Positions 1-9,733 of a stretch of 64,000 nt of DNA are shown here, piece by piece. Below the pieces are notes generated by a model. That model was not told the origin of the DNA. It did no database searches and was given only the letters and a program-made list of their open reading frames with translations. A program made the translations under genes and the position numbers. The DNA is from a bacterium (GTDB lineage Bacteria; Bacillota; Bacilli; Lactobacillales; Streptococcaceae), in contig CAJNBX010000003.1 in the NCBI GenBank assembly GCA_905221115.1, forward strand, positions 95,377-159,376, written 5' to 3'. The number at the start of each line of letters is the position of its first letter. The stretch's first letter is position 1.

Positions 1-1868
1 GTGTACTTCAAGTATCCTGCATTTTCACCTTTAAGGCCGGCTACAGAATATGAAGAGCTAAATGGTAGAACTTTTGAAACATATGAAACGGCTGTTTCTT
101 TAGGAGAAGCCATTACTGGAATTGTCAAAGCATTGTCAGTCAACCAAGCTTGTGCTACCGCGTATTTTTCATAACGTTTTTGAACATCTTGGTTTTCGCT
201 GTTTGCGTCATCAAGTAATTTTCCATAGTCAGCTAAACCAAGTTTGCTTACTACTGATGCATCTGTGTTTTGGTCAATACCAAGGTAAAGGCGAGTGCTT
301 CCTCCCTTAAGGACGAATTGATCCAAGAAAGTAGAAGGATCTTGATAGTCAGGGTTCCATCCTAGCAAGGTATGGATATCCCAGTCTTGTTCTTTAGCGG
401 TTGGAGCACTAAATGAAATTGGTAAAGCTTCTGCTTGAGTCATTTGTTGTAAGTCTACAACAACATTATCTGAACCCAATACTTTTTCAATTGATTGTTT
501 CAATGATTGAACACGGTTTACAACCGCTGTTGATTCTTGGATAACCAAAGCATCCAAGTGGATTGGGAATTCAACACCTTCAGCTTGTAGGCTTGATTTT
601 GCTTTAGCAAAGACTTCTTTAGCTTTTTCTTCATTGTAAAGGCCATTTTGAGAATCTGCTAGAGACACGTTTGACCAAGTAGAAGAATTTGTCTTAGCCA
701 AGCTATCTTGTACCAATTCACCAAATGTTTTCTTACCAACTTGAAGATTATAAGGTGCAAACGTATTACGGATGGCTACTGCAGCTCCATCAGTACCATT
801 TGTTTGAGCTGAATAAGAATTGCGATCGACCGCAAAGTTTAAGGCTTGACGGAATTCCTTGTTTAGCAATGCTTTCTGAGTAGATGTCTTTTGAGCATCA
901 CTTGTTTTGGCAGTGTGGTTATACGTTGTACGGCCATAGTTCAAGCTGACAGTTGCAACACCAGCACCTGGTTCATTAAAGTAAATGTTATCTTTGAAGT
1001 CAGCTGCATATTTTTCATATGTAGAACTTGTAGGGAAGATACGAGCTTTGCTATATTGACCATCAGAAAAACCTTTAGCAATCACATCTTGATCCTTACC
1101 ATCCCAGAAAGTGAACTTAACGTTCTCAATTTTTACATTTTCTTTGTCCCAGTAAGCATCATTTTTAGCCATCTCGATAGATGATTTTGGAGTTACAGAT
1201 TTTAAGACAAATGGACCGTTATAAAGAATAGAGTTAGCATCTGTTGGGGCACCAAAACCTTCCCCTTTTGAAGTTAAGAATTCTTCATTAATCGGCATCA
1301 AAACTCCACTAGTTGTCTTGTCATTCCAGAAAGTTTCTGGCTGGTTCAAGGTATATTCTAGTGTTTGGTCATCAAGCGCTTTTACTCCAACGGTTGAAAA
1401 GTCGCTTGTTTCACCCTTGATATAGGCTTCTAATCCTTTAATAGAAGAGCTAACGATTGAAAGTCCTTTTGATTTTCCATCTACGGCGTGTTTCAAACCA
1501 GTAACGAAGTCTTTAGCAGTTACAGGAGCGTATTCTTCTCCCTCTGCTGTCACCCATTTAGCATCCTTACGGATTTTATAGGTATAAGTCAAACCATCTT
1601 TTGAAACTGTCCATGATTCAGCAATAGAAGGAACCAGGTTACCATATTTATCATTAGCCAACAAACCATCTACAGCATTTGTTGTGACGAATGATGTTGA
1701 ATCGATATTACTGACGATATAATCCAAAGTTTCTGGATCTGTTTGATAAACATATTGGTAATCTTTTGCTAGTTTAGCATTATTTGAACTAGTGTTTGAA
1801 CACGCAGCTAGAACTCCTGACGCTAATAAGGTAGCTCCCGCTACAGCAAGCACTCGACTTTTTTTCAT
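1..1868 (-). CDS. AliA/AliB-type oligopeptide-binding lipoprotein (3' end outside window)
   Basis: Substrate-binding protein of an oligopeptide ABC importer (SBP family 5), expected to be lipid-anchored on the outer face of the membrane and to pass peptides to the Ami permease encoded elsewhere. About 622 codons are visible and the frame stays open to the window edge; relatives have about 650. The N-terminus MKKSRVLAVAGATLLASG leads to a lipobox LAAC with Cys23. Family motifs include DPETLDYI, AESWTVSKDGLTYTYKIR and LNQPETFWN. The start has AGGAG 7 nt upstream and a good promoter. No permease or ATPase gene is adjacent, so it is an orphan receptor. It is a paralogue of the gene at 25922-27886, not a copy. 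Assignment to AliA, B, C or D is open. Confidence 0.9.
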   Translation of the reverse strand, partial: MKKSRVLAVAGATLLASGVLAACSNTSSNNAKLAKDYQYVYQTDPETLDYIVSNIDSTSFVTTNAVDGLLANDKYGNLVPSIAESWTVSKDGLTYTYKIRKDAKWVTAEGEEYAPVTAKDFVTGLKHAVDGKSKGLSIVSSSIKGLEAYIKGETSDFSTVGVKALDDQTLEYTLNQPETFWNDKTTSGVLMPINEEFLTSKGEGFGAPTDANSILYNGPFVLKSVTPKSSIEMAKNDAYWDKENVKIENVKFTFWDGKDQDVIAKGFSDGQYSKARIFPTSSTYEKYAADFKDNIYFNEPGAGVATVSLNYGRTTYNHTAKTSDAQKTSTQKALLNKEFRQALNFAVDRNSYSAQTNGTDGAAVAIRNTFAPYNLQVGKKTFGELVQDSLAKTNSSTWSNVSLADSQNGLYNEEKAKEVFAKAKSSLQAEGVEFPIHLDALVIQESTAVVNRVQSLKQSIEKVLGSDNVVVDLQQMTQAEALPISFSAPTAKEQDWDIHTLLGWNPDYQDPSTFLDQFVLKGGSTRLYLGIDQNTDASVVSKLGLADYGKLLDDANSENQDVQKRYEKYAVAQAWLTDNALTIPVMASPKETAVSYVSKVLPFSSSYSVAGLKGENAGYLKY

Positions 1869-1904
1869 TTATTTACTCCTCTTATAAAGTATAGGTTATT
1901 ATTG

Positions 1905-1933
1905 ATTATACCATATATTTTAAGATATTTCAA
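1905..1933 (-). promoter_or_regulatory. Sigma-A promoter of the Ali-type gene
   Basis: Minus strand: TTGAAA (1933-1928), 17-bp spacer, TATAAT (1910-1905), with TGG before the -10 (extended -10). It lies about 37 nt upstream of the start codon. Confidence 0.8.
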
Positions 1934-1994
1934 TAAAAGTAAACGAATTTTCAGAATATTTAGGCTTATTAACACAAAAAATCTGAAAAAGCTA

Positions 1995-2023
1995 TTGACT
2001 GAAAATCATTTTCAAGGTATAAT
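1995..2023 (+). promoter_or_regulatory. Sigma-A promoter of tRNA-Cys
   Basis: TTGACT (1995-2000), 17-bp spacer, TATAAT (2018-2023), ending 12 nt before the mature tRNA. Close to consensus, as expected for a stable RNA. Confidence 0.9.
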
Positions 2024-2035
2024 AATAAACGTTAA

Positions 2036-2106
2036 GGCGGTATAGCCAAGTGGTAAGGCACGGCTCTGCAAAAGCTTGATCGTCGGTTCAAATCCGTCTA
2101 CCGCCT
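2036..2106 (+). tRNA. tRNA-Cys (GCA)
   Basis: The acceptor arm GGCGGTA pairs with TACCGCC. The anticodon loop is CTGCAAA with anticodon GCA, the T arm has GGTTCAAATCC, and the discriminator base is U. CCA is not encoded. It stands alone with its own promoter and terminator. Confidence 0.95.
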
Positions 2107-2141
2107 TTCAATACCGAATTTATCGGAATTTATCAAGACAG

Positions 2142-2168
2142 AAAGCCCAATTTAAAGGGCTTTTTTCT
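2142..2168 (+). terminator. Terminator of tRNA-Cys
   Basis: AAAGCCC (2142-2148), 8-nt loop, GGGCTTT (2157-2163), then a T-rich run. Confidence 0.85.
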
Positions 2169-2194
2169 TTTTCCTCGAATAAATACGTATAACT

Positions 2195-2236
2195 TTAAAA
2201 AACTTTTGGGGCAAGTTTGGGGCTGAGTTTTTCGAG
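2195..2236 (-). other. Possible relic of an integrase C-terminus
   Basis: A short minus-strand reading EKLSPKLAPKVF followed by TAA, 90 nt downstream of tRNA-Cys. The proline-lysine-rich repeat resembles tails of tyrosine integrases in streptococcal elements that insert at tRNA genes, and GGGGCAA/GGGGC repeats are visible on the plus strand. No upstream integrase is present. This is resemblance from memory only. Confidence 0.2.
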
Positions 2237-2261
2237 GATACTATTCCCTTTTAAAACAACT

Positions 2262-2294
2262 GAAAAAAGCTTTGTCACTCATGATGACAAAAGC
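2262..2294 (-). terminator. Terminator of the CorC-like gene
   Basis: Minus strand GCTTTTGTCA and TGACAAAGC form a stem followed by TTTTTT, just after the stop of the 2302-3633 gene. Confidence 0.85.
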
Positions 2295-2301
2295 CTCTAA
2301 T

Positions 2302-3633
2302 TTACTCTGTTTCTTCTTCTATTTCGACTTCTGTGATTTGGACTTTTACCTTGGTAACACGTCCATTTTTCACTTTATCATTGGTTAGGATAAGCTGTTT
2401 GTTTTGGCTGACTAATTCATAACTGAGTTTCTCAGTCGTTGGAATGGTCCCAACTCCTGTCAAATAGTAACCAGCGATGGTATCAACGTCATCACTTGCT
2501 AGTTCGACATCAAAGTAGTCATTAAAATCATTGAGATTCATGGTACCTTGAACAATATAAGTATCTTCTCCGATTTGATGAACTTCGATTTCGGCCTTAT
2601 CTGTTTCATCATCGATTTCCCCAACGATTTCCTCTAAGAGGTCTTCAAGTGTCACCAAACCAGCCATACCACCGTATTCATCCAGCAAGATTGCCATTTG
2701 TCTTTGGGTATTGCGCAATTCTTTTAACAAGTCATCCACAAAAATAGTTTCAGGAACAAAAAGTGGATCTTGTAAGATTTTCTTCCAAACAATATTGTCA
2801 AAACCGTCCACAAAGCCCGCCTTAAGGAGACTCTTAGTGTGAATAATCCCAATCACGTTATCCTTGTCGCCATCATAGACAGGGATACGAGAATAATTTT
2901 GTTTTAAAATACTTTGGATGATGGTTTGACTATCATCCTGAATATCGACCATAAAGGCGTCCGTTCGAGGAACCATGACTTCTCTGGCCATTAATTCGTC
3001 CAGTGAAAAGATTCCTTGTAACATTTCAATTTCGTCAGCATCTAGTGTTTCTTCACTATTTGTCAGCATGTACTCAATTTCATCACGGGTCATTTTTTCA
3101 TCAGCATCGTCAAAGGTCATAGGAGTCAAGCGACTCAAGAGATTGGTAGATGCAGACAAGAGCCAAACAAAGGGACTAACTAGTTTCCCAAGCCCAATGA
3201 TAACTGGCGCTGTACGAATGGCCAAGGCATCCTTTAGATTAAGAGCAATTCTCTTAGGATACAATTCCCCAAAAACGATGGAAATATAAGTCAAAAATGC
3301 TAAAGATAGAAAACTTGCAACGGCATAAGCTGTTTCGCCATTTCCAAGCCAAGATGCAATTTCTCGTCCCAGAGTTTCTGCCAAACTCGCCCCTGATAAG
3401 ATCGTAATCAGGGTAATTCCTACTTGAATAGTTGATAAAAAGTGGTTAGGATTTTCTAGTACCTTAAGCAGACGGATATAGCGTCTATCTCCTTCTTCTG
3501 CCTTTTGTTCAACCCGCGCACGGTTAAGTGAAACCATGGCCATTTCTGTGGCTGAGAAAAAGGCATTTAACACCGTCAAGATAAACAATAAAACAAATTG
3601 TAGCAACAAATTCTGACTACTTGGGTCTTCCAT
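2302..3633 (-). CDS. Hemolysin/CorC family membrane protein with CBS domains
   Basis: A 443-residue integral membrane protein of the CNNM/CorC class, whose members are linked to Mg2+ or other cation efflux. Order: N-terminal CNNM membrane domain (about 1-190, four hydrophobic stretches, with NAFFSATEMAMVSLNRAR typical of the family), a CBS pair (about 205-330, ending LLDEYGGMAGLVTLEDLLEE), and a CorC/HlyC domain (about 345-430). The start MEDPSSQ has AGGAG 7 nt upstream. It is monocistronic, with a strong terminator behind it and a BOX element in front. Despite the older hemolysin name, nothing here points to a toxin. The exact ion is not inferable. Confidence 0.9.
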   Translation of the reverse strand: MEDPSSQNLLLQFVLLFILTVLNAFFSATEMAMVSLNRARVEQKAEEGDRRYIRLLKVLENPNHFLSTIQVGITLITILSGASLAETLGREIASWLGNGETAYAVASFLSLAFLTYISIVFGELYPKRIALNLKDALAIRTAPVIIGLGKLVSPFVWLLSASTNLLSRLTPMTFDDADEKMTRDEIEYMLTNSEETLDADEIEMLQGIFSLDELMAREVMVPRTDAFMVDIQDDSQTIIQSILKQNYSRIPVYDGDKDNVIGIIHTKSLLKAGFVDGFDNIVWKKILQDPLFVPETIFVDDLLKELRNTQRQMAILLDEYGGMAGLVTLEDLLEEIVGEIDDETDKAEIEVHQIGEDTYIVQGTMNLNDFNDYFDVELASDDVDTIAGYYLTGVGTIPTTEKLSYELVSQNKQLILTNDKVKNGRVTKVKVQITEVEIEEETE

Positions 3634-3707
3634 AGTTCTTCTCCTAAAATAGTATCTTATCCTTTATTATATCACAAAATATAGTCCCGTACATATTATT
3701 TTTTCTC

Positions 3708-3820
3708 ATACTCTTCGAAAATCTCTTTAAACCACGTCAGCTTTATCTGCAACCTCAAAGCTGTGCTTTGAGAAACCTGCGGCTAGCTTCCTAGTTTGCA
3801 CTTTGATTTTCATTGAGTAT
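3708..3820 (+). repeat. BOX element, short form
   Basis: Begins ATACTCTTCGAAAATCTC and ends TTGATTTTCATTGAGTAT, the two ends of the pneumococcal BOX repeat. The boxA part is truncated (the GCCTTGCCGTA segment is missing) and most of boxB is lost, leaving roughly boxA', a TCAAAGCTGTGCTTTGAG hairpin and boxC. It lies between the CorC-like gene and endA. Confidence 0.85.
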
Positions 3821-3851
3821 CAGTGTCTATTGTAGCTCTGCTTAAACTAGT

Positions 3852-3888
3852 AAAAAAGAACCCCTATATCCACAAGTGACATAGGAGT
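3852..3888 (-). terminator. Terminator of endA
   Basis: Minus strand CTCCTAT and ATAGGGG (with G-U pairs) form a stem followed by TTCTTTTTT, 13 nt after the endA stop. Confidence 0.75.
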
Positions 3889-3900
3889 TTATTTTGTATT

Positions 3901-4943
<1,043 letters not shown>

Positions 4944-4957
<14 letters not shown>

Positions 4958-6227
4958 CACTTGCCTCAATCCGCTGAATCTTAGCACCCAGCTGCGCCAA
5001 CTTCTCATGGAAACGGTAGTAACCTCTATCCAAGTGAACCAATTTACCAACTACAGTTTCTCCTTGTGCTACCAAACCTGTCAAAATCAAGGCTGCGCTG
5101 GCACGAAGGTCAGTTGAAAGAACTTCCGCTCCCTGCAAAGCTTGTCCACCAACAATACGAGCTGTATCACGGATAATCTCCGAGTGCAAGCCCATGCGAC
5201 GCATTTCTTCTAGATGTTGGAAACGATTTTCGAAAACTGTCTCCACCATAGTTGATTCGCCTTTTGCGACAGTCATCAAGGCTGTAAATTGAGCCTGCAT
5301 ATCCGTTGGAAAACCTGGGTGGGGCAAGGTTTTCACATGAACAGCTTTTAGATTTTCTAGTTGAGAGCGAACTCGAATTCCTTCAGTCTCCTCCATCACT
5401 TCCACTCCCATTTCAAGCAATTTGGCAATCAAGGGACGATTGTGCTCCCAAACAGCATCTTTAATCAAGACATCACCACCAGTCATAGCAGCAGCTACCA
5501 TAAAGGTTCCTGCTTCGATACGGTCTTGGACTACATTGTGAATCGTACCATGAAGTTTCTCAACACCGGTAATGGTAATGGTCTCTGTACCAGCACCCTT
5601 AACCTTAGCTCCCATTTCATTGAGGAGAATGGCTAGGTCAACAATCTCAGGCTCACGCGCAGCATTTTCAATCACTGTCACCCCATCAGCCAGGGTCGCC
5701 GCCATCATCAAGTTCTGCGTAGCACCAACACTTGGAAAGTCCATATAGATATGGGCACCATGTAAGCGATCAGCCTTGGCTTCGATATAACCAGCTGTCT
5801 GACTAATCTTAGCCCCCATAGCTTCTAGACCTTTCAAATGAAGATCAATAGGACGGCTACCAATCGTACAACCACCTGGCATGGATACCTTAGCATGACC
5901 TACACGGGCAAGAATTGGTCCCAAGACAACGATAGATGCACGCATCTTGCTGACATACTTGTAAGGAGCTTCCTCAGTGATATCGCCAGTCGCGTCCACC
6001 TCAACAAGATGGGCTTCTTCATTAAAATCCACCTTGGCATTCAAACCACGAACCACCTGATTCATAGTGAAAACATCTGACAAAATCGGAACATTCTGCA
6101 AGACGGTCTTTCCTTCACTTGCTAGAATAGTCGCTGCCAACAAGGGCAAGACTGCATTCTTTGCTCCTTCGATCGTAACACTTCCTACCAGACGATTATC
6201 GCCACCTTGAACCACAATTTTTTCCAT
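4944..6227 (-). CDS. murA: UDP-N-acetylglucosamine 1-carboxyvinyltransferase
   Basis: Catalyses the first committed step of peptidoglycan synthesis in the cytoplasm: transfer of enolpyruvate from PEP to UDP-GlcNAc. It has 427 residues, normal for the family. The N-terminal [10 protein letters not shown] motif with the catalytic lysine is present, and the loop [15 protein letters not shown] carries the active-site cysteine at about residue 118, the fosfomycin target. Streptococci carry two MurA paralogues; its position beside epuA-endA points to the one usually called MurA or MurA1. The acyltransferase gene ends only 11 nt upstream, so murA may be read from a promoter further up. Confidence 0.95.
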
Positions 6228-6238
6228 ACTTATTTCCT

Positions 6239-7282
6239 TTACTCTTGATTTTGTAATAGACTTACTTTCTTTGTAATTCTATTAACTAATTTATTAATAA
6301 TCCAAGCTAAAATTAGACTAAGGACCAGCACAAAAAATGTAAATATCACATCATTTATTCTGGATGACACAAGTGTTTTTCCTAGCATAGAAATAACTAA
6401 TCCATGTATCATATATAATTCAAATGATATACTACCTATTAAAATCAAATATATATTTGAAAAATTTATTTTTTTCAAAAAAACAATAATAAAGTAGATT
6501 GTAAAAATAATATTATCTAAATTAGCAGCTAACGCGTAACTATAACTATCTTCTAAATGTACATACCTCAGCAAAATATCGTATTGATGTGAAATAAAGA
6601 GTAACACAGTTACTAAAACAAGTATGATAAAATAATGTCTATCTAAAACTCTATCAATTTTCTCTTGATTCTTAGCCCATATTAAGCCAACAACAAAGGG
6701 GAAAACACTATTATACCACCAAAAACCGTAACCTAATTTTATAGCTAAACCAATATAACCAATTATGAATACTGTATTGATAACAATACAAATAAACTTA
6801 TTTTTGAAAAACTTAAATGATATATAAAAAAATATATACATTAAAATTATAATATCGACAAACCATCCATTATAAATAATTGTACTTCCTTTTTTAAATA
6901 AATTAGCAAAAAAATCTAAATCCATTAATTGACCGTTTAAAAATCTATAAAACATATAAATCAAAGATATAGAAAAAAATGGAACTAGAATTCTAGAAAG
7001 TCTCTTAACTAAAAAATTATCTAGATAGTTCTTCTTATTTTCGTTCTGAAAATACAATCCATAGGCTGATAAAAAGAAGAAAATAGAAACGATATAAGTT
7101 CCCATATAGGAAAAATTAGAAAATTCATCACCAGATGTAATCCATTGTGACAAATGATGAAATATTATTCCTATAGCTAGAAACCCTCTAAGCCCCAATG
7201 TAGATTTAACATTTAGATATTCCTTATTTTGAGGTAACAAATAAATTAATAGCGTTATCAATAATAAGATTACAATATCCAT
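6239..7282 (-). CDS. Acyltransferase-3 family membrane protein
   Basis: A 347-residue polytopic membrane protein with about ten hydrophobic segments. Family features are [10 protein letters not shown] near residue 40 with the conserved histidine, and [10 protein letters not shown] near residue 90. Members O-acylate sugars or cell-wall and exopolysaccharide components (OafA, OatA membrane domains); no extracellular SGNH domain is fused here. The gene is clearly more AT-rich than its neighbours, with many AAT, ATA and TTA codons. It sits between the DUF1146 gene and murA, which are close neighbours in related bacteria. That suggests acquired cargo. The start has GGGAGAG about 8 nt upstream. The acyl acceptor cannot be inferred. 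Confidence 0.85.
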   Translation of the reverse strand: MDIVILLLITLLIYLLPQNKEYLNVKSTLGLRGFLAIGIIFHHLSQWITSGDEFSNFSYMGTYIVSIFFFLSAYGLYFQNENKKNYLDNFLVKRLSRILVPFFSISLIYMFYRFLNGQLMDLDFFANLFKKGSTIIYNGWFVDIIILMYIFFYISFKFFKNKFICIVINTVFIIGYIGLAIKLGYGFWWYNSVFPFVVGLIWAKNQEKIDRVLDRHYFIILVLVTVLLFISHQYDILLRYVHLEDSYSYALAANLDNIIFTIYFIIVFLKKINFSNIYLILIGSISFELYMIHGLVISMLGKTLVSSRINDVIFTFFVLVLSLILAWIINKLVNRITKKVSLLQNQE

Positions 7283-7343
7283 GAATTCTATCTCTCCCTA
7301 TAAGTTTAATAATATCTTGAAAGCAATTTCTTAAACACGCAAA

Positions 7344-7574
7344 TTATAATAATCCTCTAAGCGCTTCTTGCCACAACTGATATAGGCTGATAAAGAAGGA
7401 ACTCATGATATAGCCCATTACAATGCTGAAAAAGGCTACTAGTAAACGAACTTTTCCTGCATTCTCAGTTGTCACTTTTAAAACCTTTTCCCATCTAACA
7501 AGATCCTTTAAAAGGTAAAAACTCACATAAATAAAGAGCATGTGACTGCTTAGAGTGAATAATAATTGAACCAT
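7344..7574 (-). CDS. DUF1146 (YwzB-like) small membrane protein
   Basis: A 76-residue protein with two predicted membrane segments (about 5-24 and 44-65). Similar in size and pattern to Bacillus YwzB, which is also encoded close to a murA gene. No function is established. The start codon lies exactly 6 nt after a TATAAT box with no Shine-Dalgarno sequence, implying a leaderless mRNA. It is followed after 61 nt by the acyltransferase gene. Confidence 0.75.
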   Translation of the reverse strand: MVQLLFTLSSHMLFIYVSFYLLKDLVRWEKVLKVTTENAGKVRLLVAFFSIVMGYIMSSFFISLYQLWQEALRGLL

Positions 7575-7580
7575 TTGACT

Positions 7581-7589
7581 ATTATACCA
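7581..7589 (-). promoter_or_regulatory. Extended -10 promoter giving a leaderless start
   Basis: Minus strand TGGTATAAT; the hexamer ends 6 nt before the ATG at 7574, so the transcription start should coincide with the start codon. No convincing -35. Confidence 0.75.
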
Positions 7590-7630
7590 TCTTCTCTGTT
7601 TGTGCGCTAGTTTGGAAACTTAACTTAAAA

Positions 7631-8668
7631 CTAGGGATTGTTTTTCAAGTAATCAATTGCATCTTGTAGGGTTTTAACAGGCACGATTTTCATATCCGTC
7701 TTGATTGTTTTGGCTGCTTCCAGGGCTGTTTGGTAGTTGTTTTTAGCATCAGGATGTGCTTTCTTTTCTTCTTCGCTAACAGGGTTATCAGGAGCAAAGA
7801 AAATAGCAGCACCTTCTCTAGCCGAAGCTACAACTTTTTTATCAATACCTCCAATATCCCCCACATTACCATCACGGTCAATGGTTCCTGTACCGGCAAC
7901 AATGCGGCCATTACGAAGGCCTGGGTCAGCTATTTGGGTATAGATGGCCAGACTAAACATGAGACCTGCACTTGGACCACCGATACCAGCTGTTGAAAAG
8001 CGAATTGGGACATCACTGGTTACTTCTGTACGGTCAATCAAGCCGATTCCAATCCCATTTTTGCCATTTTCCAAGGTGATAATCTTACCTTCTGCAGACT
8101 TGGTTTGCCCATCCTCTTCATAGGTGACCTTGACGGAGTCCCCTAGTTTTTGAGAATTGACATAATCAATCAAGTCTTTGGAACTGTCAAAGGTATGATC
8201 ATTGACTGCTGTGACGGTATCAGAGATGTTAAGAATCCCTTTAAAGGTCGAATTATCCGTCACAGTTAAGACATAAACCCCAAGGTATTTTAGTTCAATA
8301 TCCTTACCAGCTGTTTTTAACCCTTGATACTTGGCCATGTTTTGTGATGTTTGCATGTAGAATTGATTAATCCGCATAAATTCAACATCAGAAGAGCCAC
8401 CTGTAGTCTCCTGAGCACTACGAATATCTGTAAAAGGCGTCAACCAAGCATAAATCATATGGGCTAAAGTAGCGTGCTGGACACCAACCGTAACGAATTG
8501 ATAGGCACCAGCTTCCTTATCTTCTGTGTCATTTACTTTAAGGACTTGGCGAATATCTTCCGAACCACCCGGAACCTCTATATAGTAGGGCAAGGGCACT
8601 ACAAATGCCAAGAAAGTCACAATTAAGGCCGCAATGACATATAAGGGCCATCTAATCTTTTTTTTCAT
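7631..8668 (-). CDS. sepM: SepM-like PDZ/Lon-type membrane serine protease
   Basis: A 345-residue S16 (Lon-like) peptidase anchored by one N-terminal membrane helix (about 9-28). A PDZ domain follows (about 125-200), then the protease domain. The serine of GGPSAGLMF (about residue 233) and the lysine of [11 protein letters not shown] (about 275) form the expected Ser-Lys dyad. In Streptococcus mutans the orthologue trims the competence-stimulating peptide outside the cell; the pneumococcal substrate is less clear. The start overlaps the end of coaD by 17 nt, indicating a coupled coaD-sepM unit. Confidence 0.85.
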   Translation of the reverse strand: MKKKIRWPLYVIAALIVTFLAFVVPLPYYIEVPGGSEDIRQVLKVNDTEDKEAGAYQFVTVGVQHATLAHMIYAWLTPFTDIRSAQETTGGSSDVEFMRINQFYMQTSQNMAKYQGLKTAGKDIELKYLGVYVLTVTDNSTFKGILNISDTVTAVNDHTFDSSKDLIDYVNSQKLGDSVKVTYEEDGQTKSAEGKIITLENGKNGIGIGLIDRTEVTSDVPIRFSTAGIGGPSAGLMFSLAIYTQIADPGLRNGRIVAGTGTIDRDGNVGDIGGIDKKVVASAREGAAIFFAPDNPVSEEEKKAHPDAKNNYQTALEAAKTIKTDMKIVPVKTLQDAIDYLKNNP

Positions 8669-9140
8669 TTCTTATTTCCTCCAAAATACTCTCGGGAACA
8701 TAGTAAGCAATATCCTGACCAAACTTCAAAAGCTCTCTAACACCGGATGAACTGAGATAGAGATGTTCAGGTCGACTATGTAAATAAATGGTCTCTATAT
8801 TAGGAGACAGCTGATGATTGTAGTAATCAAAACTGACTTCATATTGCAAATCAGACGCATTCCTCAAACCACGCACTAGGCAAGTAACCCCCAGTCTTTT
8901 TGCGACATCAACCACCAATTCATCATGAGAAGACACAACTTCAACATTTTCCAAATGTTCCAAAGCCTTTTCTAGCCCCCGTTTACGATTTTCGATAGGG
9001 AGAAATCCTTGTTTGTGGGGATTAAAAAAAATACCGACATAGAGCTTATCAAAGAGTCTGCTCGCCCGTTCAATCATATCCAGATGCCCATTTGTCATAG
9101 GATCAAATGAGCCTGTGAATAAGCCAATCTTATCTGACAT
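8652..9140 (-). CDS. coaD: Phosphopantetheine adenylyltransferase
   Basis: Converts 4'-phosphopantetheine and ATP to dephospho-CoA, the penultimate step of coenzyme A synthesis. It has 162 residues, normal length. The nucleotidyltransferase signature [17 protein letters not shown] with the HxGH-like TNGH lies at the N-terminus, and [14 protein letters not shown] near the C-terminus matches the ISSTxVR region. It overlaps rsmD upstream by 11 nt and sepM downstream by 17 nt, so the three genes form one operon. Confidence 0.95.
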   Translation of the reverse strand: MSDKIGLFTGSFDPMTNGHLDMIERASRLFDKLYVGIFFNPHKQGFLPIENRKRGLEKALEHLENVEVVSSHDELVVDVAKRLGVTCLVRGLRNASDLQYEVSFDYYNHQLSPNIETIYLHSRPEHLYLSSSGVRELLKFGQDIAYYVPESILEEIRNEKKD

Positions 9141-9669
9141 AGACTGTCACCTTACTAATTCCATAAATCTTTTCCTTCCAGATGCCAAGACAGGCAATTT
9201 CTTCTGGAAGTTCAACGGCTTTATCCGTCTCACACACGACCATGACATCTTCAGAAAAAAGCTCCCTCTCAGCCATTTTTTCAATATCTGCTACGATTTG
9301 TTCCTTGGCGTAGGGAGGGTCTAAGAAGATGAGGTCAAATTCCCCAGATACCTGTTCCAATGCCCTTTCTGCATCCATCTTGAGGAGTTGAAATTTTCCA
9401 ACTTCCTTGGTCATCTGAATATTTTCAGCCACGATAGCCTGAGCTTTACGATCTCTCTCCACCAAAACAGCACTGGCCATGCCACGCGATACTGCCTCGA
9501 TAGATAAACCACCACTACCTGCATACAGGTCCAAGACTCGTCCCCCCTCAAAGTAGGGACCAATCATATTAAAAATAGCTCCCCTAACCTTATCCGAAGT
9601 GGGCCTTGTCGTCTTGCCTTCTAGTGTCTTGAGTGGGCGTCCCCCATAGATTCCTGATACGATTTTCAT
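9130..9669 (-). CDS. rsmD: 16S rRNA (guanine-N2)-methyltransferase RsmD
   Basis: A 179-residue SAM-dependent methyltransferase that modifies G966 (E. coli numbering) of 16S rRNA in the assembled 30S subunit. The SAM-binding segment [15 protein letters not shown] and catalytic motif IFLDPPY are present, as is the N-terminal [13 protein letters not shown]. It is first in the rsmD-coaD-sepM operon. A TGGTATAAT box ends 7 nt before the ATG and no ribosome-binding site is visible, so the mRNA is probably leaderless or nearly so. Confidence 0.93.
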   Translation of the reverse strand: MKIVSGIYGGRPLKTLEGKTTRPTSDKVRGAIFNMIGPYFEGGRVLDLYAGSGGLSIEAVSRGMASAVLVERDRKAQAIVAENIQMTKEVGKFQLLKMDAERALEQVSGEFDLIFLDPPYAKEQIVADIEKMAERELFSEDVMVVCETDKAVELPEEIACLGIWKEKIYGISKVTVYVR

Positions 9670-9676
9670 ACCGTTT

Positions 9677-9685
9677 ATTATACCA
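9677..9685 (-). promoter_or_regulatory. Extended -10 promoter of rsmD
   Basis: Minus strand TGGTATAAT with the hexamer at 9682-9677, 7 nt from the start codon at 9669. Confidence 0.7.
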
Positions 9686-9704
9686 AATTATGGACGAAAA
9701 GAGA

Positions 9705-9730
9705 AAGAAAACCGAACCTTGCGGTTCGAT
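9705..9730 (-). terminator. Terminator of asnA
   Basis: Minus strand CGAACC, loop GCAA, GGTTCG, followed by GTTTTCTTTCTC. It lies just downstream of the asnA stop and upstream of the rsmD promoter. Confidence 0.8.
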
Positions 9731-9733
9731 TCT

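Noticed and set aside
891..1184. 97-codon plus-strand frame inside the first Ali-type gene
   Set aside because: Antisense shadow; the minus-strand reading is an intact, conserved lipoprotein.
3708..3820. RUP element or transposon end
   Set aside because: The sequence matches BOX boxA and boxC ends, not a transposase-flanked element.
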